A program made the position numbers and the translations under genes. From contig CANUEZ040000117.1 in NCBI GenBank assembly GCA_948099385.1, positions 2,652,001 to 2,716,000 of the forward strand: a DNA stretch of 64,000 nucleotides, in the 5' to 3' direction. Of the stretch, positions 1-13,050 are shown piece after piece (the stretch's first letter is position 1; each line of letters opens with the position of its first letter). Origin of the DNA: Fasciola hepatica. Its lineage: Eukaryota > Platyhelminthes > Trematoda > Plagiorchiida > Fasciolidae. The notes under the pieces are model-generated. The model saw only the letters and a list, made by a program, of their open reading frames with translations. It ran no database searches and was not told the origin of the DNA.

Positions 1-1664
1 TATTTGCTTGTAGTACAGGTAATATGGTTGATTAAGCTTACTGTTTGTCACGTTCATATATGCAGTAGACGAAGGAATAGAGCCATCTTTTCACCAATCA
101 ATAGACAGGGAGACAGATACATAACCACACAGACGGAGAGCTAGATAGGTAGATGGACCTTCCATGAAACAAGTCGCAAACCAACTTGTAAACGGCAGAC
201 CAGGTCGACTAGTTATTAAGCGCTGAGCCATCAGGGAACCTAAACCGTACCTCTCTTGGTTTATTGAACATCAGTATGCAATGTGGCAGAAATCCGGTCA
301 ATAAGTAATTGTTCGGCTTACTGTAAATCCATAATGGCCTTGAGGTGAATGGAGGCAGGAGTTCCGGAAAGTTCCACTATCACTTTAAGTGCCGTGTTGC
401 TTATCTATGTAAATATGCTGTCGTTTGAGTGTACCGTGCTGCCGTCCCTTGGTTTTTCCTCGCGAGCTGGAGCTATAGGAGTCGCGAGCAGAGGTTTACA
501 GCGTAGGTCGTACCTGGAAGTTCCAGAGAAATGAAAGCAAGAGTCACAGCATTTCTGTTTTGTCGCTTTTTACGGAGGTATTTTCTAAGATCACACATAA
601 CTAGATTTGTTAGCCGATAAGTCCCAAGAATCCATTGATAGCTTCAAATAATGGGCGCATAATTGTCTTCCTTTTGCCAAAGTAATATGTATTCTGGAGT
701 TAAAAGGTTTTCCGGTGTATCGTTCAGTGTTAGTGGTAGCACCTTGCTGGCCTTATGAACTTCCGTGTTACCCTTCATCGTGGTTATGAGGTCATGAAGA
801 GAATCGGGAACGACAGAGGGATTAACTAGTTAGCTTGGATATCCGGAATTGAAAAAGCCTTACTCATTTTCTATCGAGTGATAAATGGAAGTAGTACATT
901 TGGCGCACGACCCTCTGTATTGTGTCTATTCCAATAATGATGAGGATTGCGGTAAATGTTTTTCGTGGAACAGTAAAATGAAGTTGTATTCCTCAATTCC
1001 AGTTGATTGCTCTGTGCAAATCTGTCGAAACATGAAGTAAATGACACTCTGGGACCTATAGTGGCCGGTGTTATTGTCTACGTTTACCGGCTGCCTCGCC
1101 CTCTTGACATAAACGACAGTCTTATCTCACAGAAACTCACTGATAAATCATTGACTTCGTGACTGTTAGAATTATTTCACAGTTGAGTGAGCGGATTCTA
1201 GTTAGAGCTGCGTTGTGATATGTGCACACCCCGAATTTGCATAGTTCGATTATCACTACCCTGAGAGATAGAAACAGATTTAAGCGACGACAGACCATTT
1301 TGAGTCTTGGGAAGAATTCGATCAGTTTGAAATGTATGCGAGAAGATGGGCAACGAAAAGATATAACGTAGGTTCTGTCAGATTTGATCAAATGGATTAT
1401 AGATAATATCTCTGAACTGACAGCAACCATGTGTAGCTATTGTCAACGACTTGAGGTTTAGAACAATTTGGAAATAGCACTCCTGAGTAAGCTTGGAAAA
1501 CAAGAAGCCATCCAATAAGGCTAATATATTAAAGGAAATTCAAAGTGAGCCACTAAAGCCGGAGGCACACCAGATTCCGTTCCGTAAGTTCGTACGATGG
1601 AACAGTTGTTTCTGCCTTTAGTTACCCACAGATAGCAATAACCAACGAAAAACCAACTCGTATT
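1..1664. other. No recognisable gene
   Basis: AT-leaning sequence with stop codons in all frames. The longest open stretch (1137-1430, minus, 97 codons) has no motif, no repeat partner that I can see and unremarkable composition, so I treat it as chance. No tRNA-like boxes and no retroelement motifs were noticed here. Confidence 0.6.
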
Positions 1665-1803
1665 TCGTACATACGTTGACGAAAAGAGAACCGTTTATTG
1701 TGTGTTTGGTCCATTTTGGGTGCCAGCAGGAACAGCTCTCGAGCACAGCGTCATTCGTCTCCCATTTCTTTCACTGTCAGTGGTCATTGGGATAAAAGCA
1801 GAG
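1665..1803 (+). repeat. Diverged direct repeat, copy A
   Basis: This stretch aligns by eye with 2329-2467 in the same orientation over about 139 bases with two compensating single-base gaps. The best shared cores are GTGCCAGCAG and CACTGTCAGT. Overall identity looks like roughly two thirds. It is probably a relic of one short dispersed element or an old local duplication. No coding content is evident. Confidence 0.45.
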
Positions 1804-2328
1804 AGCTTTTATTACAACGGTAGAAGGACGTATTGTGCGCGTATAATTAGTTTTGAGATAATTATTTACCAAAATAACAGACGAACGGAGCAAAGCCACC
1901 TTTGTAATTCAGAAGTGTTGTACGGGGTGCCCGTGTACGCCATTCTTTGGTAATTTATTTGACAGATGCTGATTTTAATGTTTGGAAGTAATAATTCATT
2001 GTACTGACAGTAAGCAATAATCTTCTTTTAAAGTGAAATTAGCATGTACCAATTACACTATATCCTTTCACATAGTTCACATGGTACATCGAGAGTGAGA
2101 GTTTGCTGTTAGTCTGCCCAGATGGCACAGCAAAAATCGGGGGTAAGTTCTACATTTTGTGATTTATTAGGGTCTGGTAACGTGTACAGTTTTATTCCAA
2201 TTTAGCGACTAAAGTTGTTCTTGTGATGACTTTTTTTCACTAACATCCTGGTGACGCTTTAATCAGTACATCAGTTGCGAATATCCTAGTACTCTTGCTT
2301 TATCTATCGTGATCGTGATCTGATCTTT

Positions 2329-2467
2329 TTGTACATATCTGAACGAAAGAAAAGCAGCTCAAGTTCATGTGTTCGTTCGAGCGTGCCAGCAGAAATGTTT
2401 ATCAAGCATCGCATCATTTGTCTCCGTGCTTTTCGCACTGTCAGTAGTCACCAGGGTAAAAACAAGG
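2329..2467 (+). repeat. Diverged direct repeat, copy B
   Basis: Partner of 1665-1803, offset by 664 bases. It shares the order of several short blocks: a GTACATA start, then GTGCCAGCAG, CACTGTCAGT and a GGGTAAAA-type end. The sequence between the two copies shows no obvious similarity to either. Confidence 0.45.
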
Positions 2468-2744
2468 CGTGGATAATTGCTTTTTTGAAAATTGGTCTTG
2501 ATTGTAGTTCAGATTGGTGCTTATCAACTTTTTCCGGTCATCGAGTTTGGCGTTTCGGTCGTAAAAACCTTTCACCGCAAGTCGAGCTGATATCGTAACT
2601 GCCTCGGTAAAGATCCGCATACCTAATATTGATATTTCCATTTGATTGAGTGTCCTTTTGGACTCCACGTTTCACGCGCAAACCTCAGGTCATCCGACCA
2701 ACCTGCACTCGGAAGCACCAGACTCGAGTTTCGCTCTTGTTAGA

Positions 2745-2830
2745 GCTCATCAGTGGTGCATATCGTCCGCCACACCCAGGGTTTGAACCCGGGCCCTGAT
2801 AATGGAATTTCACTCCGCCGATCTGACGTT
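2745..2830 (-). repeat. tRNA-like (possible SINE) relic
   Basis: On the minus strand, GGGTTCAAACCCTGG lies at about 2777-2791 and closely fits a pol III B box with a short T-stem (GGG/CCC). It is preceded by a weak A-box-like region. The remainder does not fold into a tRNA cloverleaf, so this is better read as the head of an old tRNA-derived SINE than as a tRNA gene. A chance B-box match is the main alternative. Confidence 0.3.
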
Positions 2831-2898
2831 GACCTCTTACATGACCTTGACCATTGGGGGGAGTATTTTTTGGTTCGACAACCAGTTATCTACCATCA

Positions 2899-2932
2899 AG
2901 GGGGGTAGGGAGGGGGTGTAACAGGGTGGGGG
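2899..2932 (+). other. G-quadruplex-type G-rich run
   Basis: Five G-runs of three or more are separated by loops of one to seven bases (runs at 2900-2905, 2908-2910, 2912-2916, 2924-2926 and 2928-2932). This satisfies the usual pattern for an intramolecular G-quadruplex on the plus strand. A further six-G run lies about 40 bases upstream. Confidence 0.6.
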
Positions 2933-5900
2933 TTACGTGCGTCGGAACTGATAAACGCAAAAGCAGAAAACTCCACGAGCCCAAAGCTCGATAAGTGGCT
3001 CAACAGGTCCCCACTGTCAAGTTAATCCCGCACAACTACGAGTGCCTACAGCCTGGCCACAACAGTACTAATTACCGAAAACTAACAGTTTGATCCTGGT
3101 TCTAATTTTACATTTTGTAGCTGGACGTGCTGGCCTTTTTCATTTCTTTCTAAATTTGGAAGCTTGACCTTTCACCATCTACGCGCCAGCTTCTATTTAT
3201 GTACAGCCTCAGTCTGCTGGATTACCAGGTAGTTATTTGAGTCTGTTTTCATACGAAACACTGGGCTTCATGGCTATGCGAAAATGATTTTTGATCTTTT
3301 CACTTCTGTTTTAATCTGATGTTTTGACAACGAAATATTTGTGATAATATTATGACACTATCTAAGTGCGGACAGAAAAGTATAATGAATTCCCACTTAC
3401 AAAGTGGTACACTTTCATGATGATGTTATAATCTTTCCTTGTTGATTTTATTGAAAAATTTCCTCTTCGGTTATCTTGAGAGCTTACTTATGAAGCTGTC
3501 ACAGGACGTTCGGGATTCAGAGTTATTTATGAAATGATCTGCATAAAATGTCTACGCTTAACTCCACACTGGAAAACAGAGACGATACATAACGTGTTTT
3601 TTATTGGGTACAAGCTAGTGGGTTCCATGTGTTATTGGTGCGAAACAAAACTTTTGCCAACCCGTCGAGTTAGTCTAGTGCGAAGATATGTCACACATAG
3701 ACACTTATTCGTGGTTTGAGTCCCAGTTAAAACTAGGTGGATATACTTTGCAAAGATAATTGTTAAGAGGCTGGATCAAACAGCTTTGAACTGATGACGT
3801 GAGTCCCATTGGTTGTTTGAGTGTATGCACCGCATTTTGTATCATCTATGATTTTGAAAATGACTTCTGAAAAGTCCGAAGCTACGAGTAAAGGAAAACT
3901 GTTCTCCCACGATAAATTTATAGAGTGCAGTGAACATACCAAAGTGACTCTTATGTGGTTCGGCCAGTGCTCATCTAATTTTTGCACCATAGCAGACACG
4001 TTTGGCTCGAGGAAGTAGGCACTTTTTTATGGTAATTACTTAATTCAGCCGTGGCTTATCCTTATAGAATATATGATATCCGAACCGCTCTAAACAGATT
4101 TTTTTCCGCACAGAACTGATATCAACTAAAATCAAAAGAAAACAGCTTCTCGAGAACAGATATTTGTCTGATGTTCGAACAAATAGGTTATTTGCAATTG
4201 GACCCGAAAGAGAAATTGTAGTGATTCTAATTCGACATTCATCTCGAAACTGCTCAGTTTCACACTACAAAAAGGCCTATATAACATTGCAGTATGCTTA
4301 ATGAACGTAGCTGATAAAAAATCCATCAAAATTTATTTCAAGTTGCGCCAAATGACTTTTAGTTTCGTATTCTATATCGAATGTGTTGGCTTTATTTTGC
4401 TGTATATTTACTCTTGAAGTGGTTTGACAGTCAGGTTATTTACGCAGAAGGAAAAACCGTTTTTGCAAAATAACACCAAAATTTGCCGAATGTTGTGGGA
4501 TTGTACGCCCTCACCGAGTTCGCCTTCGCGTGGTATACAAGAGGAGTTCACGTTACCATGACCCTATGAAAAACCAAATATCGTGATCACGTAATTCGAT
4601 CAGTTCTCTTATCGCAAACTACTTGGAAGTGTACAGTTACGGAGCTGGAAAAAACCACGTATTGCACTGATTAAGAGAAAACCCGGTAATAATCTTCGAG
4701 CCAAGCCAGTTCTTGCTTGATTCTGAGAATGAACTCACGGTGTTCACTGACTGCTTTTTAGAGAAGTCTAGTTGCCACAAATCTGGGTTTTAATAATGGT
4801 ACGTGTTTCGGACGCTCATCCAATGTTTTTTTACGCGCAACTAGGCTCACTATGCGATGAAAGACAAAGGCCGGATAAGAAATGTTCTGTTAGTACAGAC
4901 AAAAATACTTCAAACTAATTCAATATCATACGAACAACAATTTCATCAGGTAAATGGGGCTTTCGGTTTGCGATCGAGAGTCTTTAAACTGTTACATTGT
5001 GCTTCCATCCGCGGAATTGAAGAAGTATAACGTACTGATGGTACTGATGGTTTTTCGCATTCAAAAGTCCACTCTCCAAGCCAGAATCGGAACAGCAACT
5101 TTTCGCCTGCTGGTGAATTGCTGTACCATCTGAACTGTTCCGGCTCCTCGTGCCAATAATAAAATCCTCATATGGATCCACGCAGGCGTATTCCTATTAT
5201 TCTTACTATATTTCATCAACATAGTTATCTTGGTAAGGCAAGTACCGTTGGCTTCATTGAAAAGTGACCGAAAAAGCTTATGCAGTGAAGAAAACCTGTG
5301 TCATTTACCCACACCGCGGTATTTCTTCTGGCAAAACAACGGCGTAGCAACCGGAAGTTTGCAGGTCCGATTTTGGATTGTGGCATCGACTTTTGCAAGA
5401 GAGCATTCAAAGAAATCGAAATAAACGATAATGTGGGAGCGGTATACTGTGCAAAGATCCCTATTTATCACTGGCATTGACTTAGGATATACTTCAGCAG
5501 AGACTTGTTTTTTCTTAGTTAAAACACGTGAGAGTAATTTTAGGATGAAATGATAAACCAGTTATTTTATTGTAATAGAAATGTTTTGCTACACCTGAGT
5601 ACATAGGAATTTCAAATACTCATATGACGAAGCACGTACAAAAAATCTGACCAATAACGTTGGTCATCATAGACTTCTCCATTTCCGCACAAATTGCTCA
5701 GCTGTGGCTCAAGTTGATTAGTTCGTTTTATGCATTTTGAAGAACCCAGAAATTATAAAGCTGCTAACAGATCTTGATGAAAATCTTTGAGAATAACTAG
5801 AAGCGCAGGAGTTTTGGTGATTGATTCCAATGAGAAACGCGTGTGGAAAGGTAAATAGATTTTACCCTTACGCGGCCTGTGATCTGCAGGTCCGCTCACA

Positions 5901-5990
5901 GTAAGGATCATGACAAATTGCTGTTTCTTTCTACTGAAGTTGGAATGGATTTTGGTTCTTTGGAACCTATGACACACATCGGCAAACTGA
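2933..5990. other. No recognisable gene
   Basis: Ordinary AT-leaning sequence. The short open stretches on both strands near 3.8-4.0 kb and 5.0-5.5 kb carry no motif and overlap each other antisense, as chance ORFs do. No microsatellite or obvious repeat was seen. Confidence 0.6.
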
Positions 5991-5994
5991 CGAC

Positions 5995-6130
5995 CGCATT
6001 AAATCGGTCGGTGTTGGTGTCGAACGGTCAGTTTGGCGAACTCTAAAGCTTATGGCCCGGAATTCAAGTCCCGGAGAAGCCACCGGTTTCGTCTCTTTCG
6101 GTATTTCCCGGTTAATTCTGAACCCCTTCT
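5995..6130 (+). repeat. Weak tRNA-like relic
   Basis: CCCGGAATTCAAGTCCCGG at about 6056-6074 resembles a pol III B box flanked by a pairing CCGG/CCGG stem, with GTCGAACGGTCAGTTTGG upstream. The spacing is irregular and no cloverleaf forms. It may be the head of an old SINE or a chance palindrome-like match. Confidence 0.2.
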
Positions 6131-9100
6131 TCGGAAAGACTTCCGTAGATGTTTAAATTGTGAGAAATAAGTAAACTAGTGCCTTAAACACCTTTTTGGA
6201 TTGCCGTTTTTATAACAGTCTAACTCATTGCCAGAAACTATATTCTCCCTTTAAAGCCCCTTTACAAGCATACTTGTAGGTATTTGGTAGCTTCGGTTAT
6301 ACAATTATCATTCCAATTCAAGCATTGTTTTCCTTGTTGAGCCTAATAAGTAGGCAGGAAATACGGGAAGAATAAAAAACAAAGAAACAATGCGTATATC
6401 TCTAATTGGGTGATGACTCGGTTAACAATTTTGGGGCAACGAATCTACGTAGAAGTTCTTGAAGCGATTTGGAAATGCCCAACCATCAGTAATTGCTCTT
6501 CAATTGCTTTTGGCAAATTTGTAGCGGAATGGTTGAAAGTTTGAGTTATTCTTAGGAGTGACCCAGCAAGTGCAGTCAGCTAAAGTTGTATTTGATTCGA
6601 AACAGTGGTGGTCCCGAGGATAACCCTAGGACCAACTTCGTTAAGAAATCAACTTTGATCTCACTTGATTCTCTCGCAGCTTTTAACGAAATCGCACCGT
6701 GTTGACCAATAGATCACACCATGGAGGTGTACAAACACAGAATGAATCGACCATCCAAACTGTGTATTTATCGGTATGGTTGTTCTCATTTGAGATAATT
6801 CGGTGAGATCCAGTCATTTCGATCAAGAATATACCTGAAAAGATGGTCTTCAGTGATAGTAAGGACACAAAATTCAAGCGCTTGCAGTTTGCGAAACCTG
6901 TTCATTCTAAAAATGAGCACTGAACACTGGGTGAAGTCGGTTTCAGATCCAGGATAATTACAATGCAGTTGGATTGAGAGAGCTTGGCTTACTTTCTTTT
7001 ATTTATTGCTACCAAATGTTCAATTACCAATCACATTGATTTCGAAGATGGGTACGCTTTGAGCGGCAGTCTTTTTCGTCACACCATTCCATATTGTTCC
7101 GAGGTTAATACAAAGGTTTTAGATATCATATAGGTTGATATAAAATGGCAAGCAGCTGCCAAGAATGTGCAAAGGACCATATATTGATTGAGGTCCAAGG
7201 CACTTCACATCTACAATTAAATTCATATAAGCTATTTTGAAGAAATGGTATTCAGTCTATTCCGTCAACAGAGTGACCGATTTCAGTTTCATGCCTATTA
7301 ACTTTGATACCTTCCAACTTGGAAAGTTTTGTCAATCACTTTAGAAACAGTTCATATCGCTGAAACAATTCAGCCAGTGTTATGATGCTTTGAAGCTCAT
7401 GGGCTTATTTAAAAAAGTGGTGCCATTACACAAAGCAAATGCTTCAATATCAACGCTGCGCACTGCCAACTTCTTTCCTCTCTTGTGAGCGGTACATTCA
7501 GAGGTGACATCTTCCACTTCAGAAAATAATGGTCACTGACCTGATCTGTACTTGCTTTTCTTAGTATTTTCTTCTTTAAACTACCCAGTGAGGTTATTGT
7601 ACTCCGTTCTCGGTTCTTTCGGACCATTAGGAAGCAAATTCACGGTTCATATCTCCCGGTTTGGATAGTAACCGCAGCCGACTTGACACCCACATGCACT
7701 CCTCAGCATTTCCTTACTCCACTTACAGATCATTCTGAGGTCAAGCTTTTTCTTCCTGCGAAATCCATGGCATTTTAACCCCGAAAGTTGTCGGTTAATT
7801 TCTCGCAATCCACGAAAAACTCCTTTTTGTTGCACTCATAATGTCTTGATGGTATAAGAAAAAGCAAATAGGAACTGACGGTGCTAGCATTCTACTTTTT
7901 CGTTCAGTCGTAATGACCTCATGATTATCAGTGGCATGCTCTCCTATTGTCGGATTACCCAGTAGCTGACCACCTTGATCAGGGCTTATTTTCGTTACAC
8001 GGCTTTTAACAAACGCATCTTTTTTGGTTAAACCCTAATGTGGGGAGACACCGTACTAGAACAGTATTGTGTGAGATTAATTTTATTTGCCGAGAACCGT
8101 TAGTCCATGAAGTCGAGACCAGTGTTCGGTTTAAGTTTCAGATAGGACAACTACCTATTATTAACTAAATGCTGTGGTTTGTGTTTTCCCTTTCCAGCGA
8201 AATCCCTTATAAAAAGTTAATTGATAAAACTGTAAAATAAACCCAACGGTAGGGTAGTGGCATTCAGTGGTAACTAGGAGGCATGCAACCAAATTGTTCT
8301 AAACTGATCGAGTTCAGTGGATTGCAACCTCAAAACCCCAAAGCATAATACCTCGTGTTTCTTTGAAATGTTACGTTGCTGACCGCAGCTGAGAGGCCCG
8401 CAACCCGAATGTTTCCATGGCACATTATATTACAGGTTTACAACGAAACTAAGTTTGTCGCATTTATATGGTGCACTTTCTGGTAACCAGATGTACATTA
8501 TCTCAGCTCAGTCTAACATAAAATCGATAGATTCTTCGGTTTCTCGTGTTTTAGCTGAAATACCCACAGATTTTTGATCATTGAGTTTGGCCTTGAGATC
8601 TCGTTGTTGATGTTCATCCAGCTGATTTGAGAGATTTCTTATAGGAATACCGTATTCCATCATGTCTAAGTAAAGCCAAATATGTCACTTAGCATGCAAA
8701 AAATTACCACTCTGGTCTATTATATTGTTTGACAAGAAATATAACAACTGGATCAGAACTAAGAACTGATCAACCTCGACACGTGGTGAGATTTCAATTA
8801 CGTTGCTCGAAGTTGTACACTACCCATTTGATGCTGGTTTAGGACGTTACAAACTCGTCAAATACTCTACGATCAAATTCGTTGGTCAATTTTTTTCAGT
8901 AGAGGTTGATGAGTGGGGCAAAAAACCGCATGTTGAAGAGCTGTATGAAGTAGTCCCAATTTCCAGCAAGGTAAATTGTTTGGAAAATCATCTGCTTGAA
9001 AGTGGCTTGTTCATTTCACGTTTTCAGCCAAATGGAAGACGTACCAGTGGTTGCGTGTAGGCAAGACAGGCAGCTTATTTGTTCCACTGGCCCGATATTT

Positions 9101-9480
9101 TGTCTCAGATACTTTTTCTCCTACCGGCAGAACAGATGTACAATACAACCGGAAAGAAACCAATAGGTGTGGGGGCGGGCGAATGCCGGCCTACACAAAA
9201 ATTCAACAATGATCGATTGTCGTCCTAAATTTCCAAAATAAAGTAATCAGGAACGTCAGTCTTTTGTCCCCAAATCAGTCTGCAGCAATAAAAAAAACTG
9301 TTGGCCTTGGGAAGCCGAAATATATATTTTACAAAAAAGCATCCACAAACTATACAAACCAGCGGCTAGCAAAACTTTGGAAAATGTAGGAAAAGACCAC
9401 GCTTTGTACGAAACCTAAATCCAAAGAGTGCAAAGCCAATTAAGTTTAAACCTTTAGAATATGCGCAAACATATTTGAAA
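6131..9480. other. No recognisable gene
   Basis: No retroelement motif, microsatellite or tRNA-like box was recognised. A plus-strand open stretch at 8803-9060 (85 codons, no ATG at its start) and two minus-strand stretches at 7409-7835 are the longest. None shows a domain I know, so they are left unannotated. Confidence 0.55.
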
Positions 9481-10430
9481 TTTTCTACCTGTGGGCTTGA
9501 ACAGCATATGTCTCAGAAACTTTGGTCCGTTTAGATTCTGTGCTTGTCCCAGTGAAGGTCCACTGGTTCCACACACTTTAAGTCTAACCTCAGTATTGCT
9601 GGTACGCTGTTCCCTCATATCCGAGCAAAGCTACGGAGACTTAGATACTTTAAACGCCGAGAGTCTTCGCCTATCTTCTACGCTCAGGGCCCATGTTTCT
9701 AAGCCGTGCGAGAGAACGGACCTAACCACTGCTGTGCACACTCGACCCTTGACAAACAGTCGGATGTCCCATCAGCTCTATAGACGACTAAGTTTGTGAT
9801 AACACTTAATCTGTTATCTGTCCACCTGGTGAAATGCATTTGGCTAAGAAACAAAACTTATCTACTTCAGCTGGATCTCCCCTCGCTAGCACAAGGACTG
9901 GCGCTGAGCCAATCCAGTTCTGCAGCAACATTTTATACTCTGAAGGTGCAAAACTTATCCCAAACATCACTTTGTTGTTGTTTAAGCTATTAAAGAAATC
10001 TTTCAACTGAGCTGGGTCTTCACACAGAACAATGTCATCCGCGCCTTCCTAGCCAGACAGTCTACGGCGTGAGCAAAGATTGATCCCGTCGTACTCACTT
10101 GAGGATAGGTCTATCTGAAGAATCAATTCGGTTACAAAAGTGAAACACTGAAACGCCGACAAACACCACTTTCCGTGGTAAACTGCGGCGATGAATCACT
10201 GTAGGCACAAACTCGGCTTCGGCTGTTTGAGCACAAACATGTGAAAAAAGGTAAAAACGTTTGTGGCACATCTTTTAGTCAGAGGCATCGCCAGAGAACT
10301 GTGTGTTTGACTGAATCGAACGCCGTTTTCAATTTCAGAAAGAAAGAACTGATTCACCAAAAGAAGGTGTGCCTGTGTCCTAAAATAGGTGCACTGTGTT
10401 GGCATCAGAAACCGGAAAGGAATCAATACT
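9481..10430 (-). pseudogene. Decayed RTE-like LINE reverse transcriptase fragment
   Basis: Reading the minus strand from about 10.43 kb downwards gives, in shifting frames, the order expected of a non-LTR reverse transcriptase. First is a HRHTF segment and FDSVKHTVLWRCL (about 10.27-10.38 kb), then RVCAYSDSSPQFTT followed by ESGV. An ADDI core follows at 10031-10042, where the usual YADD has become GADD. Then come MFGISFAPS, CISPGGQITD and, after a stop at 9806-9808, a GRVY-type segment, HGLETWAL (about 9690) and a C-terminal RHML motif. In-frame stops (about 10050 and 9806) and several frameshifts show it cannot encode a working enzyme. The endonuclease and 3' end are missing or unrecognisable. 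The wording is close to LINEs I remember from flukes; the clade name is from memory, whereas RT identity is clear. Confidence 0.85.
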
Positions 10431-12965
10431 CACGACAGAATCTTTGGCGATTGCTTAGTCTCACGAGCTATTTGTTTCCGACATCGATACTCACTCCTTC
10501 AGCAGTGTTTGAATGCCTCCGAGCAAATAAACAGAGCAACAGCACGGTGAAATTATACGCCTGAATTGAAATTTCTTTGCTATTTGATCGCGATACAGAA
10601 CTACTATTTCGCAATCACTCACGATATTCCGTCATTGAATCAACTCCAACGCAAGGGGATAGAAACTGAATGGGCCAGCACCCGAGGCTACGTTGAGAAA
10701 CTACACAGCGTACCCGCGACAAGTTATCCGGAAACTAAACGTGCTAGTAGGTACCAAGAATCAGTAGATCAGCCACTGTTAAGCTTAGCGCCCTTCCGTT
10801 CGATTTCTGAGGTAGTGGCACAACTAAATTGTGCCACGTTTTCATGGGTTTACTGAGGGGGTGCATAGCAGCTGATGGAGCGGTAATAAGACCGTATCGG
10901 ATTCTTGGATGAAGACGTTGATTATGATGTACCTAATTTACCCAAATTCATCGTACCTTGGTAACACTGTTCGGGCAGCGAACCGATGAAACATATACCC
11001 TCTTCCATGACTCTAAATAGACCGCGTATTCGTTCACCGTCATTCACCACATCCTGTACTTCACATGGCTGTCTAGCGAACTTTATTGCTGGTCTCATCT
11101 CATATGTATACTTAAGTAATCAATTACTGCTTCAATTGGGTCTGAATTTCAGCTGTCTTCTGCTGTTGGGTTGCAATGTCACCTAAAAACTGGATTCTCA
11201 TCCGCACGTTGACCATTTCACATTGTTAGACGGCCCAAATTATGGTCTGTTGGCCGGGTTTTTGATCCTGGATGGCCTACTTCCGTACAATTTCTACGAG
11301 ATTATGTATCTGATTAATTACCTGGAGAAAGCCACAAATGGAAAGTTCGTATATATAATCATCATGTACAAGCACTACGACAATTAGTTCCACACAATTA
11401 TTTCCGCCTTTGGGCTTGCTTTTGTCCGTTTACGTTGCCTAATTTGGCATGGAAATCACAGGTAGCTAATCTGTCCTATGGGCAGATTTGCCGCATGGTT
11501 GAAACCGTTGGCTAGTCATGAAATGAGCGATAATATTCATATTATTGCCCGTGAAACGAGGAAGTAGTTCCAGAGATTCGGTGGCAAGATAGAATTCTTT
11601 TTCTTCCAAAAGAAAATATTATGAAGGAACGATAAAGATATTGAAGGAGAATGAACGAGTTTGCAAAAAGAAGATGACCATAGGCTTCCTAAAAAGTTGT
11701 GTTTAGAGCCGTAGGTTCTACGTTCTCAGCATGGATAATCTTGGAGAGAATATGGCTCAAACTAACTCTAGGTTAAAGGATGAGACGGCCTTCTTGTGAG
11801 AGATGTTGGTTATTAGTAGAAAATTGTGTGAAGTTATAAAAAAAAACAGTTTGGTAGCACTATTCACGCAATGACAGAGAGAAGAACAACACATTCAATG
11901 AAGTCTTGTGCGACAGGATGGAAAGTGGTCCAAGAGCAAGTTTCGTTCGGAATGCTTGAAAGAATATTCCTATTATTACTGTAGAGAAACTCGAGGGCGT
12001 TACCAGTGGTGTACTCCAAGTCCGTGGGGTTATAATCATTGGCTACCTTACTTGTATCAAGCTGACAGGGAATAGGAACAGAATGGCGCCCTATAAGAAG
12101 TCCACCGTTGACTTTACGGGGAGATGGTGTAGTAACAAATTCAGTAAATATTGTGCGATTGAAATGACTTTTACGCTAGACGTTCAACGTACTATGGTAA
12201 ATGACATTGTCTTCAAGAATGCGAAGAGTACCACAAGGAACCTCACCATGTTGGCACAGCACAGGTAATGAGTATTATCCCAAAAGTAGGATCATAAAAT
12301 ATATGCTATATTTAGTCGAGGGGGTACTTGGCAAATATTTTCCAACCCATGATAGGCTAGGGAGATTTTGGATAATGAGCGGCCGAGAATAGCTTGGATT
12401 GCCAATCTGCGCTCGGTACAAAGGAATGATTAGCTGAGGTGGAACATGCTGTTCGCAAACGAGCCTCGGCTTTTCTTTAGGATCAATGGGATGATTTAAG
12501 GGTAAATTCAGTTAACGTTTGCGGTGCTCTTCGCTGATAGTTGCAAAGATACCTAACTTGAGGTTCAGTAAAGCTACATTCGATAACGTGACCTTTCTCG
12601 GACACTCTGATCAACTTATCATGTGGAACTGAATGAAAATTCACATTCGGATTCCTTACAATATTCGCCTGACATTGATTAACGTCAACCTGGGTTATGA
12701 ATTCTCACGAAATCAGTGCGCAAACCCCGTCAGTTGAAACCCAGTTATAGAAGGGAAATCGCACTGGCCAGGAAGATAATGACCAGTAAAATTAAATATC
12801 ACACGTTTCGAATCTAACCGTTTTATCTTTCATCATGTTTCATCTGAAAGAAAGCGACAAGCCACCTGGACCTAATCAGTGACTTTATTCACGTACTGTG
12901 TTCCGAGTTGATTACGCAACCACTATAAACGAATAAGTGCCCAACCAAAAACGTACCGGTACAAG
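10431..12965. other. No recognisable gene
   Basis: The first few hundred bases may be the more decayed 5' part of the adjacent LINE, since it would continue in this direction on the minus strand, but no motif is certain. The rest is AT-leaning sequence without repeats or tRNA-like boxes that I could recognise. Confidence 0.5.
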
Positions 12966-13050
12966 CAAGCTCGGCTGGGACTCGAGCTCACGCGTGATGG
13001 TCACAAACTCTCTAGTAACACGTGTAATCTATCAGCTAAACCACGAGGCC
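12966..13050 (-). repeat. tRNA-like head of a possible SINE
   Basis: The minus strand reads like a decayed tRNA. An A box, TGGTTTAGCTGAT, lies at 13031-13043, with a B box, GAGCTCGAGTCCC, at 12976-12988. The order and spacing fit an internal pol III promoter. Stems are imperfect and there is no matching acceptor stem, so this is a tRNA-derived element, or a tRNA pseudogene, rather than a functional tRNA. The downstream tail on the minus strand runs to lower coordinates; no poly(A) or repeat end was identified. Confidence 0.45.

Noticed and set aside
12966..13050. A functional tRNA gene
   Set aside because: Internal promoter boxes are good but acceptor and anticodon stems do not pair; the same holds for the other tRNA-like relics.
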